Positions 21,025 through 30,214 of a DNA stretch of 64,000 nucleotides are shown here, one piece after another. Position 1 is the first letter of the stretch, and every line of letters starts with the position of its first letter. The translations under genes were made by a program, and so were the position numbers. The notes under the pieces were generated by a model. That model had not been told where the DNA came from. It did no database searches and worked only from the letters and a program-made list of their open reading frames with translations. This DNA comes from CAVRQM01 sp963822705 (lineage in GTDB: Bacteria > Pseudomonadota > Alphaproteobacteria > Acetobacterales > Acetobacteraceae), in assembly GCA_963822705.1 (NCBI GenBank), contig CAWGIX010000001.1, forward strand, positions 310,001-374,000, in the 5' to 3' direction.

Positions 21025-21062
21025 GTTTTGCCGGTTGAGTTTAGCCGCTTGAGTTTGGCCGG
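21021..21062 (+). repeat. Triple 14-bp repeat spanning a gene junction
   Basis: Three head-to-tail 14-base units of the form TTGAGTTTNGCCGN occupy 21021-21034, 21035-21048 and 21049-21062. The TGA stop of the DUF1285 gene is within the first unit. Each unit begins with TTG. Because 14 is not a multiple of three, only the TTG of the third unit is in frame with the NUDIX protein. The first unit makes a TTGA overlap like others in this window. Confidence 0.85.
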
Positions 21063-21696
21063 GGCCGCTTCGCTCGACCCGGTCAGCGTTCGCCGGACGC
21101 TTCTGGCGGCTGCCAGGGCGGATGGTGGCCACGAGCCCTGGCAACCTGACGGGGTGCCGATCAGCCGGGAATCCCTGGTTTCCTCTGCGGTCCTGGTGCC
21201 ATTCGTGCTGGGGCCGGCGCCGGGAGTGCTGCTGACCCGCCGCGTCGCGCATCTTTCCACCCATGCCGGCCAGGTGAGCTTTCCGGGCGGGCGGATCGAA
21301 GCCCAGGACGAGGGACCGGAGGCGGCGGCGCTGCGCGAGGCGCAGGAGGAGATCGGGCTCGATCCCACCATCGTCGAGGTGCTGGGCCGGCTCGACGACC
21401 ACCTTACGATCAGTGGCTATCGTGTCACGCCGGTTCTGGCGGCATTGCCTGCCGGCCTGGAGCTGGCCGGCCTGGCCCTGCGTCCGTCCCCGCACGAGGT
21501 GGAGACGGTATTCGAGCTGCCGCTCTCCGTCCTGCTGGACCCGGACGCGCCGCAGAAGCGCGAAATCAGCTTCGGCGGATCGGTGCGCCGGTTCTGGGTC
21601 TGGCCGCATCCGCAACAATATATTTGGGGCACCACCGCGGCCATTCTGGTCAACCTGGCCGAGCGTCTGCGGGCCGCCGAAAGATGCTTGATCTAA
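21049..21696 (+). CDS. NUDIX CoA pyrophosphatase
   Basis: This roughly 215-residue NUDIX hydrolase is of the CoA-pyrophosphatase type, which cleaves CoA to 4'-phosphopantetheine and ADP. The CoA-enzyme motif LLTRRVAHLSTHAGQVSFPGG, seen as LLTRRVAHL and HAGQVSFPGG, precedes the Nudix core ALREAQEEIGL. The start is uncertain. TTG at 21049 (third repeat unit) and TTG at 21028 are both in frame, and no strong ribosome site is visible. Translation is probably coupled to the DUF1285 gene. The gene is intact. Confidence 0.85.
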   Translation: MSLAGAASLDPVSVRRTLLAAARADGGHEPWQPDGVPISRESLVSSAVLVPFVLGPAPGVLLTRRVAHLSTHAGQVSFPGGRIEAQDEGPEAAALREAQEEIGLDPTIVEVLGRLDDHLTISGYRVTPVLAALPAGLELAGLALRPSPHEVETVFELPLSVLLDPDAPQKREISFGGSVRRFWVWPHPQQYIWGTTAAILVNLAERLRAAERCLI

Positions 21697-21720
21697 GCAA
21701 ACAATGCTGCGCCAGAGAAA

Positions 21721-21951
21721 ATGCTCCGGCTGAGTGAAATCCTGCTGTTCTTGGCACCGTTCGGGCTGGTGACTCTGTGGTGGGTTCTGGGTACTCGCTC
21801 GCCGTGGCTCGTCTGGGCGGCTCTTGCCATGGTGCTGGCGTTGGCGGCGGGTACCGCTTGGCTCGGCATTGAAGGCGGCCTGCCGCGAGGCGCTCGCTAC
21901 GTGCCCGCGCGTTTGCAGAACGGCCGTATCGTCGCCGGCCACGGCGCTTGA
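21721..21951 (+). CDS. DUF6111 family small membrane protein
   Basis: This 76-residue protein has two membrane helices (about residues 6-24 and 29-47) and a basic tail ending GRIVAGH. This is typical of the DUF6111 family found upstream of CCA tRNA nucleotidyltransferase in alphaproteobacteria. The ATG follows an AGAGAAA purine stretch. Its TGA overlaps the TTG start of the CCA enzyme (TTGA). Function is unknown. Confidence 0.8.
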   Translation: MLRLSEILLFLAPFGLVTLWWVLGTRSPWLVWAALAMVLALAAGTAWLGIEGGLPRGARYVPARLQNGRIVAGHGA

Positions 21952-23111
21952 TTGCCACTCCGGCGTTCCTGGCCGACCCCGCCCTCGCAAAAGTCTGGGA
22001 GGCTTTGCCGGAATCTCGCGTGGTGGGCGGTGCGGTGCGTGACGCTCTGGCGGGTCTGCCGGTGCAGGACATCGACCTGGCGACCCCGCGCCGACCCGAC
22101 GAGATCGTGTCCGCCCTGGAGCGCGCCGGACTGCGCGCCATTCCGACCGGGATTGCGCACGGAACCATAACGGCACGCGCAAAGAATCGCAGTTTTGAGG
22201 TCACCACGCTGCGCCGCGATGTCGCTACGGACGGCCGTCATGCAACGGTTGCGTTCACGGACGACTGGCTGGCCGACGCGGCGCGGCGCGATTTCACGTT
22301 CAACGCGATGTCCATGGACCGCGCCGGACACCTGTTCGACCCGTTCGGAGGAGCGGCCGACCTGGCGGGCGGAAAAGTCCGGTTCGTGGGCGATCCGCGG
22401 CTGCGAATCGCCGAAGACTATTTGCGCGCGCTGCGGTATTTCCGGTTTCTCGCCCGCTACGGCCACACCGAGCCGGACGCCGCGACCCTTGCGGCCCTGG
22501 CGGAGGCGGTGCCGGGTCTGGCCCGCCTGTCGGCCGAACGGGTCTGGAGCGAACTGAAGCGCATTCTTGCCGCGCCCAGGCCCATCAAGGCGGTGCGCCT
22601 CATGCACCGCCTGGGAATTTTGTCCGCCGTGCTGCCCGAAGCCACGGAGATCGCCAGGCTCGAGCGTCTGCTGAACTCCTGCGACGCCGGCGTCGACCCA
22701 TTGCTGCGTCTCGCTGCCCTGCTGCCGGCGTTTCCTCCCGCGCTTCCCGAACGGTTGCGCCTATCCGGCGCCGAGGCGGCGCGGCTGGAGGCTTTGCTCG
22801 GCCCCGAACCGGCTCTGCAAGAGCCGGCCAGCGACGACGACATCCGTCGCGCACTCGCGGACACGGAAACCGATGTTTTGGCCGATCGGGTCCGCTTGTC
22901 GGGGGGTTCGCAAGACCTGCTGCGCCGCATTCAGGCCACGCCGCGCCCGAAATTTCCGCTGCAAGGCCGCGACCTCGTCGCCCTCGGCATACAGCCGGGC
23001 CCGGCTGTCGGGCGGCTGCTCGCTGAGCTGCGCGCGTGGTGGCTGGAAGGGGGCTGCATGGCCACCGAGGGCCAGATTCATCACGAACTGGCGAGGCGGT
23101 GTCCCGCCTGA
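21948..23111 (+). CDS. cca: CCA tRNA nucleotidyltransferase
   Basis: This 387-residue class II nucleotidyltransferase adds or repairs the 3' CCA end of tRNAs. It shows VVGGAVRDALAG and the metal-binding DIDLATP, then RRDFTFNAM and the tRNA-binding domain segment YLRALRYFRFLARY. The start is a TTG that overlaps the DUF6111 stop. The next ATG would remove the nucleotide-binding motif, so TTG is required. The gene is intact and of normal length. Confidence 0.93.
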   Translation: MIATPAFLADPALAKVWEALPESRVVGGAVRDALAGLPVQDIDLATPRRPDEIVSALERAGLRAIPTGIAHGTITARAKNRSFEVTTLRRDVATDGRHATVAFTDDWLADAARRDFTFNAMSMDRAGHLFDPFGGAADLAGGKVRFVGDPRLRIAEDYLRALRYFRFLARYGHTEPDAATLAALAEAVPGLARLSAERVWSELKRILAAPRPIKAVRLMHRLGILSAVLPEATEIARLERLLNSCDAGVDPLLRLAALLPAFPPALPERLRLSGAEAARLEALLGPEPALQEPASDDDIRRALADTETDVLADRVRLSGGSQDLLRRIQATPRPKFPLQGRDLVALGIQPGPAVGRLLAELRAWWLEGGCMATEGQIHHELARRCPA

Positions 23112-23127
23112 TACAGGGGCGACCGTC

Positions 23128-24905
23128 ATGGACGCCGCCACGCCCAGATCGTTGCGTCCGACCGCTCGGCGGCGTGGCGACACTGCCTCGCTGGTCCGCC
23201 GGCTGTGGCACGATCACATCCGCCAGTATCGCGGGCGGCTGACCGCCCTGCTCGGGCTGACCTTGCTGATGGCCGGCTCGCAGGCCTTGTATCCGGTGCT
23301 GATCGACCGCGCCATCGAGCTTTTTGAGCGCCGGGACCCGCGCATCCTCTACCAGGTTCCGGCCCTGGTGGTCAGCGTCACCGCGATCAAGGCGATCGCG
23401 CAGTATTTTCAGACCGTGCTGGTGCAGCAGGTCGTGCTGCTCGTCATTCGCGACCTGCAGGGCCGCATGTTCGACCACCTGACCAATGCCGACCTTGCGC
23501 GCCTGGAGCGCGAGCCGCCGGCCACCCTGGCTGCCCGGTTCACCACCGACGCGGCGATTATCCGCGAGGCCCTGACCCGTGCCGTGAACGGCCTCGCCGA
23601 CGCGGTCACCTTGGTCGAACTCGTGGCCTCGATGCTGTGGCTGGATTGGGAGCTGAGCCTGATCGCCGCCATCCTGTATCCGCTGGCAGCCCTTCCGATC
23701 CAGCGTATCGGCCGGCGCATACGCCATGCTTCGGGCGGCATGCAGGAGCGCATGGGCGAAGTCGCGGCGCTGTTGTACGAAAGTTTTGCACAGGCACGAA
23801 CCGTGCGGGCTTGGCGCCTGGAGGCCCAGGAATCCGCCCGCGCCAGGGCGGCGTTCGCCAAACTGTACCGCGCGCTGATGGCGATGAACCGCTCGCGCGC
23901 CCGCATCGACCCGTTGCTGGAGCTGCTGGGCGGGGCTGCCGTGGCCGCCGTGCTGGGTTTCGCCGGCTGGCGCGCGGCGATGGGCGGCAGCACGCTCGGC
24001 AGTTTTACCGGGTTCGTCACCGCCCTGCTGATCGCAGCACGCCCGTTGCGCGCGCTGGGAAGCCTGAACGCCGCCTTGCAGGAAGGGCTGGCGGGGCTTT
24101 CGCGCGTGTTCTCGGTCATCGACGAGCCACCGGCGATCATGGAGTCTCCTAACGCCCGCCCACTGCCGGCGGGGGACGGCGAGGTCGTCTTCGACTCCGT
24201 CTTCTTCCGGTACCGGATGGGCGGGCAGCACTGCGGGGCCTGAGCTTTGTGGCGAAGCCGGGGCTGACCGTGGCGCTGGTCGGGCCGTCCGGCGCCGGCA
24301 AATCCACCGCGCTGTCGCTGATCCCCCGCCTGCACGATGCCGCCTCGGGGACGGTTCGGATCGACGGTGCGGACGTGCGCGACTTGCGTCTGGCCACCTT
24401 GCGGGGTGCCATCGCCTATGTCGGCCAGGACGCGCCGCTGTTCGATTGCAGCGTGCTCGACAACATCCGCATGGGGCGGCCGGAGGCGGACGAAGCGGAC
24501 GTTCGCGAAGCCTTGCACGCCGCCGCGGCCGACGTGTTCGTCAACGCCTTGCCGCAAGCTGCTGACACGGTGGTCGGTCCCGGCGGCCAACGGCTCTCCG
24601 GCGGCCAGCGGCAGCGCGTGGCTTTGGCCCGTGCCCTGCTGGCGCGTGCCCGCGTGCTGCTGCTGGACGAGGCCACCAGCGCCCTCGACGCCGAAAGCGA
24701 GGCAGCCGTCCAGCAGGCGCTCGCTCTTCTCCGCCGCGGCCGCACAACTATCGTGGTGGCGCACCAACTCTCCACGGTGCGCGACGCGGATCTGGTCGTG
24801 GTGCTGGACGAGGGCCGTGCGGTGGAACAGGGCACCCACGCCAACCTGCTGGCCACGAACGGCGTGTACGCCCGGCTGGTGCGAACCCAGACCTTTGCCG
24901 CCTGA
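23128..24905 (+). CDS. ABC exporter, MsbA-like, one frame break
   Basis: This is a fused membrane-ATPase exporter of about 590 residues. The six-helix membrane domain spans roughly residues 30-330. The nucleotide-binding domain has Walker A GPSGAGKS, signature LSGGQRQR and Walker B VLLLDEATSALD. The reading frame changes near 24225, at the junction into the ATPase domain (FRYRMGG, then ALRGLSFV in another frame). The ATG at 23128 sits 17 bases after the cca stop. The likely substrate is a lipid or drug. The family alone does not say which. Confidence 0.85.
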
Positions 24906-25070
24906 ACGCCTACAGGTCACCTTCCGGTGAGCCGGTCCCCTCTTCCCATACGCGCTTGATACCCATATGGCCGGGGCGAACGGTCCTTGCGTTTCGCCGG
25001 GCGCGACGCACCGTGGACCGGCGCCTAGTCAAACGTTTCGCGGCACTGCCCGCGCCAAAAAGGTTTCTGC

Positions 25071-26264
25071 ATGCCGTATGACGACCCTGCGGGCGCCCAT
25101 GACGCAGCACCGGCTGCTCAGTTGCAGGACGACGAGGAGGCCGACCAGCACGGTCATCCCCGGGATGAGCAGGCCAACCGCTCCGAAGCTCGCAAGCAAA
25201 CCGACAATAATGACGACGGCTCGCAAAAACGCCGCTCCCCGCTCGTCTGGATCATCCTGGCGATCGTCCTGCTCGCGGCGGCGATCGGAGCGATCCTGTG
25301 GTGGATCAGCGTGCGCAATCTCGAGAGCACCGACGACGCCTACACCGACGGTCGCGCCGTCACCATCGAACCGAACATCTCCGGCTACGTGGTCGATCTT
25401 GCGGTGAACGACAATCAGCTCGTGCACGCGGGTGATCTGCTGATCCAGATCGATCCGCGCGACCTCGTCACCGCCCGCGATCAGGCGCGCGCCAATCTGG
25501 AAGTCGCACAGGCGCAGCAGCGATCGGCAAAATTGGGCGCGGAGATCGCCCAGAAAAATTTCCCGGCGCGCTTGGCCCTGGCGCAGGCGCAGCTCGCGCA
25601 AGCGAAGGCGCAGCTGTTCCAGGCTCAGACCGAGTACAACCGGCAGCATAGCGTCTCCCGCGGCGCCACCACGCAGCAGGCGATCGACCAGTCAACCGCG
25701 GCGCTGCAGAGCGCGCAGGCGCAGGTGCTCCAGGCCGAGGCTTCGGTGCAGCAGGCCGAGCCGGTGCAGCCGAGCATCGGCCAGACCGAGCAACAGGTGA
25801 ATCAGCTCCAGGGTCAGATCAATCAGGCGAAGGCGCAGCTCCAGCAGGCCGAACTGAACCTCGCAAAGACCCGGGTGGTGGCGCCGCAGGAGGGCTGGGT
25901 CACCAAGCGCAACATCGAACTCGGCAACTACGCCACAGCCGGCACGGCAATCATGTCGCTGGTCAGTCCGCAGGTCTGGGTCACCGCCAATTTCAAGGAG
26001 ACGCAGCTCAATCGCATGCGCGCGGGCCAGCATGTCGACATCTCCGTCGACGCCTATCCGGGGCTGAAGCTGAAAGGCCACGTCGACAGCGTGCAGCTGG
26101 GCTCGGGCAGCCGCTTCTCCGCTTTTCCCGCCGAGAATGCCACCGGGAACTTCGTCAAGATCGTGCAACGGATCCCGGTAAAGATCGACATCGACAGCGG
26201 TCTCGATCCGAACTTGCCGCTACCGCTCGGCGCCTCGGTGAGCCCCACGGTCCATCTGAAGTGA
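25071..26264 (+). CDS. HlyD-family periplasmic adaptor (EmrA-like)
   Basis: This 397-residue membrane-fusion protein of an efflux system has a charged hydrophilic N-terminus and a single membrane helix (about residues 60-82). The family opening motif STDDAYTDGR follows, then a long Gln/Ala-rich coiled-coil hairpin (about residues 140-265). The C-terminal beta domain contains VVAPQEGWVTKRNIELG. It connects the inner-membrane DHA2 pump encoded next to an outer-membrane channel. No TolC gene is seen nearby. Its TGA overlaps the GTG of the pump gene. Confidence 0.9.
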   Translation: MPYDDPAGAHDAAPAAQLQDDEEADQHGHPRDEQANRSEARKQTDNNDDGSQKRRSPLVWIILAIVLLAAAIGAILWWISVRNLESTDDAYTDGRAVTIEPNISGYVVDLAVNDNQLVHAGDLLIQIDPRDLVTARDQARANLEVAQAQQRSAKLGAEIAQKNFPARLALAQAQLAQAKAQLFQAQTEYNRQHSVSRGATTQQAIDQSTAALQSAQAQVLQAEASVQQAEPVQPSIGQTEQQVNQLQGQINQAKAQLQQAELNLAKTRVVAPQEGWVTKRNIELGNYATAGTAIMSLVSPQVWVTANFKETQLNRMRAGQHVDISVDAYPGLKLKGHVDSVQLGSGSRFSAFPAENATGNFVKIVQRIPVKIDIDSGLDPNLPLPLGASVSPTVHLK

Positions 26265-27838
26265 GCGGTTCCGGCGGCCGGGGGGGCCAGGGAAGGGACG
26301 CGGAGTGGCGTCCGAAAGCCAACCCGTGGTTGATCGCGCTCGCGGTCACGCTGGCCGCCTTCATGGAGATTCTCGACACCACCATCGTCAACGTGGCGCT
26401 GCCGCACATCGCCGGCTCGCTCGCCGCGTCGAATGACGAGGCCACCTGGACGCTGACCTCGTACCTGGTGGCGAACGGCATCGTGCTGCCGCTATCGGGC
26501 TGGTTCGGACGCCTGCTGGGCCGCAAACGATATTTCATGATTTGCCTGGGCATGTTCACGGTCTGCAGCTTTTTGTGCGGCATCGCGACCTCCCTGCCGC
26601 AGCTCATCATCTTCCGCCTGCTGCAGGGATTTTTCGGCGGCGGGCTGCAGCCCAACCAGCAGTCGATCATCCTGGACACATTCCCGCCGGCCAAGCGCGG
26701 CGCCGCCTTCGCGGTCACCGCCGTTGCCACGGTGGTGGCGCCGGTGCTGGGCCCGACCTTGGGCGGCCTGATCACCGATCATGCCAGCTGGCGCTGGATC
26801 TTTTTCATCAACATCCCGGTCGGCACGCTGGCCGTGTTCGCGGTGGGCATTTTGGTCGAGGACCCGCCATGGGCTACCCGCGGCGACAAGAACATCGATT
26901 TCATCGGCATCGGCCTGATCGCGCTGGGACTTGGCTGCCTGCAGGTGGTGATGGACCGCGGCGAGGACGACGACTGGTTCGGTTCCAATTTCATCGTCAC
27001 GATGGCAGTGCTTTCGGCGCTTGGCATCGTAATCGCCGTGATCTGGCTGCTGTGGACTCGCAAGCCGATCGTCGATCTGCGCGTGTTGAAGGATCGAAAC
27101 TTTGCGATTGGCTGCGTCATGACTTCGGCCACCTTTGCCATTCTGTATGCTTCGGCGGTGGTGATCCCGCAGCTGGCGCAAACCGTGCTTGGCTACACTG
27201 CGACGCTGGCCGGATACATCCTGTCACCGGGCGCGGTACTGGTCAGCGTCATGATTCCGTTTGTCCTGCGCGTTTCAAAGGTGGTGCAGACCCGCTTCAT
27301 CGTGCTGACCGGCTTTCTTATTCTCGGGTGCTCGCTCGTCTACTCGCACGGCATCACTCCGGATGTCGATTTTACCACGCTGGTGCTGATGCGCATGGCT
27401 CAGACGGCCGGCCTCGCCTTCCTGTTCGTGCCGATCCAGACCATCGCGTTTGCGACGCTGCCAAGGGAGCAGAACGCCGACGCCGCAGCGCTGAACACGA
27501 TGTTCCGCAACATTTCCGGCTCCATCGGCATTTCGCTCGCCACCAGCCAGGTCACTGAGCGCTCGCAGGTGCGCCAAGCCTATCTGACCGATCACTTGAC
27601 GCCATTCGATCAGAACTATCAGCTGCTCTTGCAGCACAACGCGCAGGCGATCGCGAACGCCGGCCATCCCCCGGGCGTCACTCCCAGCGGGTTGGTGTTC
27701 CAGACGCTGCACACGCAGGCGCAGGTCTTGGCCTACTCCGACCTGTTCGCGATTTGTGCGGTGCTGGCGTTCGTCATCGCGCCGTTCGCGCTGCTGTTCA
27801 GCGCAAAAAAGGCAGCTGGCGGAGCCCCGGCACACTGA
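26261..27838 (+). CDS. DHA2-family MFS drug efflux pump (EmrB-like)
   Basis: This 525-residue major-facilitator protein of the 14-helix DHA2 group has the opening motif MEILDTTIVNVALPHIAG, seen as LDTTIVNVALPHI. Motif A-like GWFGRLLGRKR and the motif C segment VVAPVLGPTLGG are also present. Such pumps use proton motive force to export hydrophobic compounds together with an EmrA adaptor. The GTG start overlaps the adaptor stop. The gene is intact. No MarR- or TetR-type regulator is adjacent, so regulation is not visible. Confidence 0.92.
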   Translation: MSGSGGRGGQGRDAEWRPKANPWLIALAVTLAAFMEILDTTIVNVALPHIAGSLAASNDEATWTLTSYLVANGIVLPLSGWFGRLLGRKRYFMICLGMFTVCSFLCGIATSLPQLIIFRLLQGFFGGGLQPNQQSIILDTFPPAKRGAAFAVTAVATVVAPVLGPTLGGLITDHASWRWIFFINIPVGTLAVFAVGILVEDPPWATRGDKNIDFIGIGLIALGLGCLQVVMDRGEDDDWFGSNFIVTMAVLSALGIVIAVIWLLWTRKPIVDLRVLKDRNFAIGCVMTSATFAILYASAVVIPQLAQTVLGYTATLAGYILSPGAVLVSVMIPFVLRVSKVVQTRFIVLTGFLILGCSLVYSHGITPDVDFTTLVLMRMAQTAGLAFLFVPIQTIAFATLPREQNADAAALNTMFRNISGSIGISLATSQVTERSQVRQAYLTDHLTPFDQNYQLLLQHNAQAIANAGHPPGVTPSGLVFQTLHTQAQVLAYSDLFAICAVLAFVIAPFALLFSAKKAAGGAPAH

Positions 27839-27991
27839 AAGGCGGCGGCGCGCCGCTTCAAGTCACGACCCAGTATGTTGCGACCCGGCCGCTCCGGCTG
27901 CCGATCCGCTGTTCTCACTTTCTCTTGAACGCAACTGCGTTGCTGCGGCGCGGTTGGTTGGCGACCCACCGCGCCCCCCGGAGAGGTCCCG

Positions 27992-28762
27992 ATGTTCATC
28001 CATAAGCCGCTGCTCGCCTTTGAGGTCAATGTCACCGACCCGGATCCTGCATTTGCGGAAATGATGCTGGAGCAGTTCGGCGGTGCGACCGGCGAGCTGA
28101 CTGCATCGCTCACCTACCTTACGCAGTCTTTTCATACCGAGGATGCCGGCATTCGCGACATGCTGCAGGACATCGGCACCGAGGAACTGGGGCATCTCGA
28201 GGTGGTGGCCATGTTGATCGAGCAGCACACCAAACGTGCTGCCTCGAACGTACAGGACAAGGCGTATAAGAGCACGTTGTTCTCGATCCGCGGCCCCGGC
28301 CCGCATCTGGTGGATTCCAAGGGCGTGTTTTGGGACTCGCGCTACGTCAATGAGGGCGGCGATCCGGCGCGCGACTTGCGCGCTGACGTCGCGGCCGAGG
28401 CCGGTGCGCTGCAAACATATGAAAACCTGCTGAAATACGCCAACGACGAGGGCACGAAAAAGGCGCTCACCTTCCTGGCCACGCGCGAGGTGTCCCACAC
28501 CAAAATGTTCATGGAGGCGTTGCGCTCCATCAACAAGCTGTCGGAGCCGCTGTTCGGCGACTTGAAGCCGGACGACACGGTCAACATGTACTTCAACCTG
28601 TCCAACGGTCCGGGCTCCGACCTGCGCGGTCCCTGGAACAGCGAGCCGGCGTTTCAATACGTGGCGGACCCGCTGCAGGGTCTTGAGAAGAAGCAGGCCG
28701 GCAAGCCCGACACCAATCTCATGGAGATCTTTGGGCGAGAACAGCGCCCAGCCGGTCCGTAA
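27992..28762 (+). CDS. Manganese catalase family protein
   Basis: This 256-residue di-manganese catalase-like protein decomposes hydrogen peroxide. The ferritin-like ligand motifs are present: a Glu in GATGELTASLTYL, Glu and His in GTEELGHLE, a Glu in GALQTYENLL and Glu/His in TREVSHTKMF. The ATG has AGAGG about 6 bases upstream. It is flanked by an efflux pair and a small Tat protein with short gaps. The shortened C-terminus is like the bacterial CotJC/YdbD group. Confidence 0.9.
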   Translation: MFIHKPLLAFEVNVTDPDPAFAEMMLEQFGGATGELTASLTYLTQSFHTEDAGIRDMLQDIGTEELGHLEVVAMLIEQHTKRAASNVQDKAYKSTLFSIRGPGPHLVDSKGVFWDSRYVNEGGDPARDLRADVAAEAGALQTYENLLKYANDEGTKKALTFLATREVSHTKMFMEALRSINKLSEPLFGDLKPDDTVNMYFNLSNGPGSDLRGPWNSEPAFQYVADPLQGLEKKQAGKPDTNLMEIFGREQRPAGP

Positions 28763-28802
28763 ATAACCCGATCGGGGCGAGGCCGTCACGAAGGAGAGCA
28801 TC

Positions 28803-29231
28803 ATGCCGCAAGCAGCATTGCCCCGCAGGGGAGTTTTGCTCGGCGGTGCCGTGCTGGCGCTGCCGCTCTCGCTGGGGCGGTTGCTGTCCTCCTCGGAGGG
28901 AGCGGAGCTACCCGTGGCACCGGCCGATCAGCCAGTGGCAGGACATCTCGTCGGCTGGGTCACCGTGGATACGAATCGAGCCACGCTTTGTCTGGTGGAG
29001 ATCGTCGGCGCCGCGTCCGCATCCCGCCGGATTGCGGCCGAGTCCTGGACCTTCGATCCGATGCGAGCCTCACTGCACAGTATCTGCCGGCAGGCTCACG
29101 ACGCGATCATCGATGCGGCAGCGCGATCCTGGGCAGTGCCATCGGCGGAGTGTGCGGCTGCTTGCGGGCTGATTTCCCATGCGGGGCAGGGGCGTTCCGC
29201 GCCCTACACGGTCTGGGCGGATCTGGTTTAA
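28803..29231 (+). CDS. Small Tat-exported protein resembling a fragment of an aldehyde-oxidase-type large subunit
   Basis: This 142-residue protein starts at an ATG with a strong AAGGAGAG ribosome site. It has a twin-arginine signal (PRRGVLLGGAVLALPLSLG). The C-terminal part (HDAIIDAAARSWAVPSAEC, then ISHAGQGRSAPY) resembles an internal segment of isoquinoline 1-oxidoreductase beta-type molybdopterin subunits. In those proteins a long catalytic region lies before and after it, and that region is absent here. It is therefore either a remnant or a small protein built from this motif. The resemblance is from memory of the family and needs a profile search. Confidence 0.55.
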   Translation: MPQAALPRRGVLLGGAVLALPLSLGRLLSSSEGAELPVAPADQPVAGHLVGWVTVDTNRATLCLVEIVGAASASRRIAAESWTFDPMRASLHSICRQAHDAIIDAAARSWAVPSAECAAACGLISHAGQGRSAPYTVWADLV

Positions 29232-29236
29232 CCGCC

Positions 29237-30107
29237 TCACCACGTCGCCACCGGCGGCAGGCTCATCAGGACCGCCTCGACATTGCCCCCGGTCTTCAGC
29301 CCGAATAGCGTGCCGCGATCGTACAGCAGGTTGAACTCCACGTACCGTCCCCGGCGCGCCAACTGGTGGGCGCGCTCCGCTTCGGTCCAAACCTCTCGCA
29401 TTCGCCGCCGGACGATCGCCGGATAGGCGGCCAGAAACGCCTCCCCCACGTCGCGCACGAAGGCGAAATCCGCGCACGCGTCGCCGGAGAATAAATGGTC
29501 GAAGAAAATCCCCCCCAGGCCGCGCGGCTCGCCGCGGTGCGGCAGATAGAAATACCGGTCGCACCACGCCTTGAAGCGCGGAAAATACTCCGGATCATGG
29601 CGGTCGCACCCGGCGCGGAACGCTGCATGGAACGCAGCCGCATCCTCGGCCGCCGCCGGAGAGTCCGGCACCATGGGCGTGATGTCGCCACCGCCGCCGA
29701 ACCAGCCCTGCGTGGTGACCAGCATGCGCGTATTGAAATGCGCCGCCGGCACATGCGGACTCGCCATATGCGCCACCACGCTGATGCCGCTGGCCCAGAA
29801 CCGGGGGTCCTCCGCGGCACCGGGAATCTGGGCCCGGAATTCGGGGGAAAAACTGCCCCAGACCGTCGAGACATTTACTCCCGCCTTTTCAAAAACCGTT
29901 CCGCGCAGCACGCTCATCACGCCGCCACCGCCGCCGGACGCCGTCTTCGGTCGGGCGGTCCCAGCCGGAACGCGCGAACCTCGCAGGACTGCCCATCTCC
30001 GTCTCGATCGCCTCAAAGGCCTCGCACAGCCGATCGCGCAGGCCCTCGAACCAGTTCCGCGCCGCCGGCTCCAGTGCTGTGTGGGGCGGCAAGACGGTTT
30101 GCGGCAT
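29237..30107 (-). CDS. hemF: Oxygen-dependent coproporphyrinogen III oxidase, one frame break
   Basis: HemF converts coproporphyrinogen III to protoporphyrinogen IX with O2 in haem synthesis. Family motifs are WFGGGGDITPM, CDRYFYLPHRGE, GGIFFDH and RGRYVEFNLLYDRGT. The ATG at 30107 gives the N-terminal helix region (ARNWFEGLRDRLCEAFEAIE). The frame changes near 29935, and the conserved VMSVLRGTVFEKAGVN continues in another frame. The combined protein is about 290 residues, a normal length. It is divergent from petA, about 107 bases away. Confidence 0.86.
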
Positions 30108-30214
30108 GGCGCAGCGGTCTAGCTACGCGTCACGAGGCCGGCAAGGCGGTCGGTTGCGGGGGCGCGGGGCTGCCCCTATCCTGCCCGCGTGACGAACGAA
30201 AGGATGCCGGTCGG

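Noticed and set aside
20341..22182. A 613-codon minus-strand frame opposite DUF1285, NUDIX and cca
   Set aside because: Its translation is Arg/Gln/Pro-rich with no motif, while the opposite strand carries clear families.
27845..27856. GC palindrome after the efflux pump gene, as a terminator
   Set aside because: GCGGCGCGCCGC is short, has no T-run and is expected by chance in this composition.
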